DNA of 64,000 nucleotides from assembly GCA_958510875.1 (NCBI GenBank), contig OY294067.1, forward strand, positions 199,518,524-199,582,523. The letters are read 5' to 3'. Source of the stretch: Endomychus coccineus. Lineage: Eukaryota; Arthropoda; Insecta; Coleoptera; Endomychidae. The position numbers and the translations under genes are program-made. The notes beneath the pieces are model-generated. The model worked only from the letters and a program-made list of their open reading frames with translations. It was not told where the DNA came from and did no database searches. How positions within the stretch are numbered: the stretch's first letter is position 1; every line of letters begins with the position of its first letter. Positions 60,402 through 64,000 of this stretch are shown in pieces.

Positions 60402-61847
60402 ATGGAAGGAGATAGACAGAGTACTCCAGAATTGATAGAATTTGATCAAGAGGGTGAAATGATTAGTGCAGAAAGACCACCAATAATAGATAGTCAATCA
60501 CAAATAATGAGATTGCTTGAAAGTTTAAATTTAAAAGCTAATGAAACAAATAAAAAAATTGAACAATGTAAGAATGAAACAAATGCTAAAATTGAACAAG
60601 GTATGAGTGATATAAGAGATGAAATTAAGAGAGTGAATGATAAATTTGATAAAAGAACTGAGGAAATTATGAGAATAGTTGAAACTGAAAAAAAGGAAAT
60701 AAGACAACATGTTGAAGAAAGCATAGATAATAAATTAGAAGAATATAATAGCTTTGTAGATAGAAAGTTTAATAATGTAGAGAAAGAAATAGATATTATG
60801 GAAAATAGAATGAATGATATGGGGAAGAATATTGAAGAGAATGTGAATGTGAATGTACAAAGTATGAAAGAAAATCAGGAAAAAATGATGAATGAACAAG
60901 ATGAAAGAATAAAAAGAATTGAGAATAGATTCGAAGAGAGAATGAATATAGAATACAGAAATGTAGGTCATGAGAATACAATAAAGTTTAATGGAAACAT
61001 AAAATTATTACATCCATGCATTTTTGTTAAAGATTTAAAAAATGGAATACAGTATGAAAGGAATGTAGAGAGAATGAAAAAATTAATAAGAGAACGATTG
61101 GTTGATGTACCATTGTTGTGGTTCAATTGCAAAGAACGGGAATTAAATAGTTTAGATGAATTTTTAAAAAAATTTTGGGGTGAAAATGAGCAGTCGAAAT
61201 GTCGAGAAAGGTTATATTTTAGGAAGTATATAGAAGGGACTAGAAAAAGCATGAGTGCTTATGCACTTAGCCTATATAATGAAGCGCAATATTTAGAACC
61301 TAAAATGAGAGAGGAAGAGATAGTTTTATACATTTCAAGACAGTATCGAAGTCAAATATCTGAGGCAATAGCCATTGCAAATATTAAAAACATGAATCAA
61401 CTACTATCATACTTAAACCGAATTGATAATAAGAATAACATAGGAACTAGGCAACAAAATGGATATAATGATAACAGGAACAATTATAGGGGAAATCAAA
61501 ATTATAATGAAAGATTCCAAAGTAATAATAATTATCAAAACAATTTTAGAAATAGGGATAGTAGAAACCAAAATTATTATAATAGGGAAAATAGATATAA
61601 TGGGAATAATGCTAATCAAAATAGAAATAGATATAGGGATTATAGAAGTCAAAATAATAATAGTAATAGAAATAATAGTAGAAATGAAAATAATCAAAGG
61701 GAAGTAAACTGTAGTAGGATTGAAAGTAATATGGAAAGGGAAGAATCTTCAAGTCAAAATAATCAACAAAATCAGGATTTTTATTATATGAACATCAGAG
61801 GGAATACATTGACTACGAACAGCAAAGGGAAGAAAATGAAAGTATAG
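60402..61847 (+). CDS. gag: Gag of Ty3/gypsy-type LTR retrotransposon
   Basis: 481 codons, intact, from the first ATG after the leader (AAAATGG context). Residues ~30-185 are a long charged coiled coil with heptad-like runs of E, K, I, M and N. Residues ~190-345 form the capsid-like retrotransposon Gag region (FNGNIKLLHPCIFVKDL; LWFNCKERELNSLDEFLKKFWG; YFRKYIEGTRKSMSAYAL). Residues ~346-436 are extremely rich in N, R and Y (RNRYRDYRSQNNNSNRNN) and presumably bind RNA. No CCHC zinc knuckle is present, as in insect gypsy-like Gags. The pol frame opens at 61763 and overlaps the gag end by 85 bases in the -1 frame. Confidence 0.9.
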   Translation: MEGDRQSTPELIEFDQEGEMISAERPPIIDSQSQIMRLLESLNLKANETNKKIEQCKNETNAKIEQGMSDIRDEIKRVNDKFDKRTEEIMRIVETEKKEIRQHVEESIDNKLEEYNSFVDRKFNNVEKEIDIMENRMNDMGKNIEENVNVNVQSMKENQEKMMNEQDERIKRIENRFEERMNIEYRNVGHENTIKFNGNIKLLHPCIFVKDLKNGIQYERNVERMKKLIRERLVDVPLLWFNCKERELNSLDEFLKKFWGENEQSKCRERLYFRKYIEGTRKSMSAYALSLYNEAQYLEPKMREEEIVLYISRQYRSQISEAIAIANIKNMNQLLSYLNRIDNKNNIGTRQQNGYNDNRNNYRGNQNYNERFQSNNNYQNNFRNRDSRNQNYYNRENRYNGNNANQNRNRYRDYRSQNNNSNRNNSRNENNQREVNCSRIESNMEREESSSQNNQQNQDFYYMNIRGNTLTTNSKGKKMKV

Positions 61848-63591
61848 GTTTAATTAAATTAAAAGGTTTTTTAAAAGGGAAAGAAGTAGAAATTATGTGT
61901 GATACAGGATCAGAACTATCATTAATAAGGGAAGAACTATTGTCTGAAGTGAAATTAACAAATCAATTGAAAATACCAAAAGTAGAATTAGTAAATATTA
62001 GTGGAAAGAAAATTACTGAAGTATCAAAAATGATTACTGAGCATGTTCAAATAGGGAAGTCAAGTCTAGATATGCAATTATTTGTAGTGCCGAATATGAA
62101 ATTGGATATTGTTATGGGAACTGATGAATTAGAAAAGCATGGAATTATTATAGATTACGAGGAAAAGGAAATAAAGTTGTTAGATGAAATTATAAAGACA
62201 GGGAAAGGGGAAAATGAAAATATTGACAGACCAAATGAAGGTTGCAATATAATAAATGCGGTCGAAAGAAAATACTCAAGCAGAAATTTAAATGAAATAA
62301 TCTCGCAGATGAAAGTATCCGAGAAGTATAGGGGAATAATATCAGAAATAATTTCACAACATAAAGGTTTAATAATTGATGAAACTCGTATAGCTAGTAA
62401 TTATATTCATAAATCCCAAGTCAAAGAAATTGAAAATTTTAAATCCAAGAACTATCCAATTCCATACAAGTACATAGAAGATGTTAGAAAAAAAATCGGT
62501 GAAATGCTAGAACAAGACATAATAGAAAGAAGTAAAACAAAATATATAAACCCTATTGTTATAGCAAAAAAGTCAAATGGTGATATTAGGTTATGTTTAG
62601 ATGCTCGAACATTGAATAGATTGTCAGTACCACAATATGAAGCTCCTAAAAATATAGAGTCAATTTTTGGTAGAATAGAAAAGGCACAAGTTTTTAGTAA
62701 AGTTGATTTAAGACATAGTTTCTGGTTGATTCCTTTACATGAAAGTTGTAGAGATTACACTGGTTTTATGATAGATGGAGAAGTGTATCGTTTTAAAGTT
62801 ACGCCTTTTGGTATTCAAAGTGCATGCAGTGCGTTAGTTAGAAGTATGAATCAGATATTAAATAGATTTGAAATTTTTGTAGTTCATTATATCGATGACA
62901 TATTAATATTTTCTAGAACAGTAGAAGAACATAAAGATCACATGAAATTAGTTTTGAACGAGTTAGATATAGCAGGTTTAAAAATAAATATTGAGAAATG
63001 TGAATTCTATAAAACAGAAGTTAAATTTTTGGGTTATAAATTAACGAGGGAAGGTTTAGAAATGGATGAAGATAGATTAGATGTAATCAAAAATTTCAAA
63101 AGACCCACCAATCTTAAAACTTTAAGGGGATTCTTAGGTCTAATAAATTATTTCAAAAGGCTCATTCCTGATTTAAGTCAGAAGGAGATTCCATTAGTAG
63201 AATTACTCAAGAAAGGGGTAAAATGGAAATGGGATAATGAAAGACACGAAGCTTTCCAAAATTTAAAAGATATTTTCATTAAAAAATTAAAAGTCTATCA
63301 TGCACAATATGATAAACCTTTCATATTAAGAACAGATGCTTCTAAACAAAGATTCAGTGGTGTTTTATTACAAAAACAAAATAATGAAGAAGTGCCCATA
63401 AGTTTTGTGTCAAGAATGACAAAAGTTCATGAAAAAAATTACAGTGTTACTGAATTAGAATTAGCAAGTATAGTTTTTTGTGTAAAGAAATTAAGATTTT
63501 ATTTGTTAGGGAATGAAGTGAGGGTAGAAACTGATCATAGTGCATTAACAAGTATATTTAAAAACAAGTTTGTAAACAGTAGGATAAGTAG
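61763..63591 (+). CDS. pol: Pol of Ty3/gypsy-type element: protease, RT, RNase H (truncated)
   Basis: The frame opens at 61763 inside gag (-1 register), so expression by -1 frameshifting is likely; the first ATG at 61895 lies inside the protease and is not a plausible start. Counting from that ATG: protease CDTGSELSLI (catalytic DTG, residues 3-5) and IVMGTDELEKHG (~71-82); RT with KSNGDIRLCLDARTLN, FSKVDLRHSFWLIPL (motif A D), TPFGIQSA, YIDD at 332-335 and FLGYKL; RNase H with ILRTDASKQ, TELELASIVF and VETDHSAL. All catalytic residues are present and there is no stop, so this part could be active. After residue ~565 an inserted SINE replaces the tether and integrase; the frame runs on through it to a stop at 63772. 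No integrase or env is in the window. Confidence 0.92.
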
Positions 63592-64000
63592 GCAGGGGCT
63601 TACTTTGGGCGGCCAGATAGAGAGCCTTATCAGATGTAGGCAACCAGTGATACACTCGTGCATGCGCGGTATGCCCAGACAGGTATCGGTAAGTACTGAC
63701 CCTGTATTACCGGCCTGGGTAGACGGTGTGGTCTCGCCTCTAACATCTAGGTGTTACCGGGTAGACGGTTAGGGTGTGGTCTCTGACCGCTAGGGGCCCT
63801 TCTGCTATGGTTGTATGATGGAGACCGAGTAGTGGTAATCAGCCTGTATATACAAGATCGTTCAAGGTAGACAGCAAGCAATATGTGGGGTCAGGGAGAA
63901 CTTTAATGTAAAGCAGCATCAAAATATTTTTCTACACACGGGAATCGAACCCGAGAAATGAAATCCAAAGCCAGCTCCTTAACCGCTCAGCTATGGAGGA
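63592..64000 (-). mobile_element. tRNA-derived SINE interrupting pol (head cut by window edge)
   Basis: On the minus strand, 64000-63936 reads like the 5' part of a tRNA: TAGCTGAGCGGTTAAGGAGC (A box) and, 30 bases later, GGGTTCGATTCCCG (perfect B box with paired arm). No matching acceptor 3' strand follows; the sequence runs on for ~340 bases as the SINE body. The body contains a two-unit repeat (GGGTAGACGG at 63717 and 63759, with GTGTGGTCTC in each). It ends near 63592 at the break in pol. The tail and target duplication could not be defined, and part of the head lies outside the window. Confidence 0.75.

Noticed and set aside
63592..64000. True tRNA gene at the right edge
   Set aside because: The A and B boxes are good, but no sequence complementary to the acceptor 5' strand follows the B box; the body continues as a SINE.

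Overview
This is a eukaryotic, AT-rich stretch that looks like intergenic heterochromatin-like DNA from an arthropod, most likely an insect. I base that on its mobile-element mix: Penelope-like elements (PLEs), jockey-like and LOA/R1-like non-LTR retrotransposons, R2/R4-like elements with a restriction-like endonuclease, mariner/IS630-type transposases, and a Ty3/gypsy element whose Gag has no zinc knuckle. No host protein gene could be supported. There is no operon, CRISPR array or rRNA. The species cannot be named from the sequence.

Layout. 0-5.7 kb: a non-LTR reverse transcriptase (RT) tail, two PLE 3' fragments, a hairpin element and a ~170-bp direct repeat. 10.8-15.7 kb: an R2-like 3' end, then two mariner-family clusters, one a large palindrome and one a long-inverted-repeat element with a stop-ridden transposase. 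16-26 kb: a deleted non-LTR element, an unclassified DNA element whose ends are packed with GACGTC-type repeats, a minus-strand PLE and a plus-strand jockey-like element. 28.4-35.1 kb: an R2-like C-terminus, a decayed Ty3 pol split in two by head-to-head PLE copies, and a LOA/R1-like endonuclease/RT remnant. 38-43.1 kb: the best-preserved non-LTR element, then two R2-like copies joined head to head. 47 kb: a tRNA-like sequence. 50.7-54.4 kb: a PLE flanked by inverted copies of its own 3' end and carrying a nested foldback element, followed by an old Ty3-type LTR and leader. 55.7-58 kb: a decayed non-LTR element with an RNase H domain. 58.8-64 kb: the youngest LTR retrotransposon, with LTR, leader, an intact gag, and a pol that is intact through RT and RNase H, where a tRNA-derived SINE interrupts it.

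The only long open frames are gag (481 codons) and truncated pol in the terminal Ty3 element and the RT of the 38-40 kb jockey-like element. Everything else is broken. The most unusual signals are a recurring CTGANGA-hairpin-GAAA motif near PLE ends, a three-unit 50-bp repeat that multiplies a primer-binding-site-like sequence, the GACGTC-rich element at 18.5-20.3 kb, and several head-to-head palindromic arrangements. No clearly new biological system was identified.
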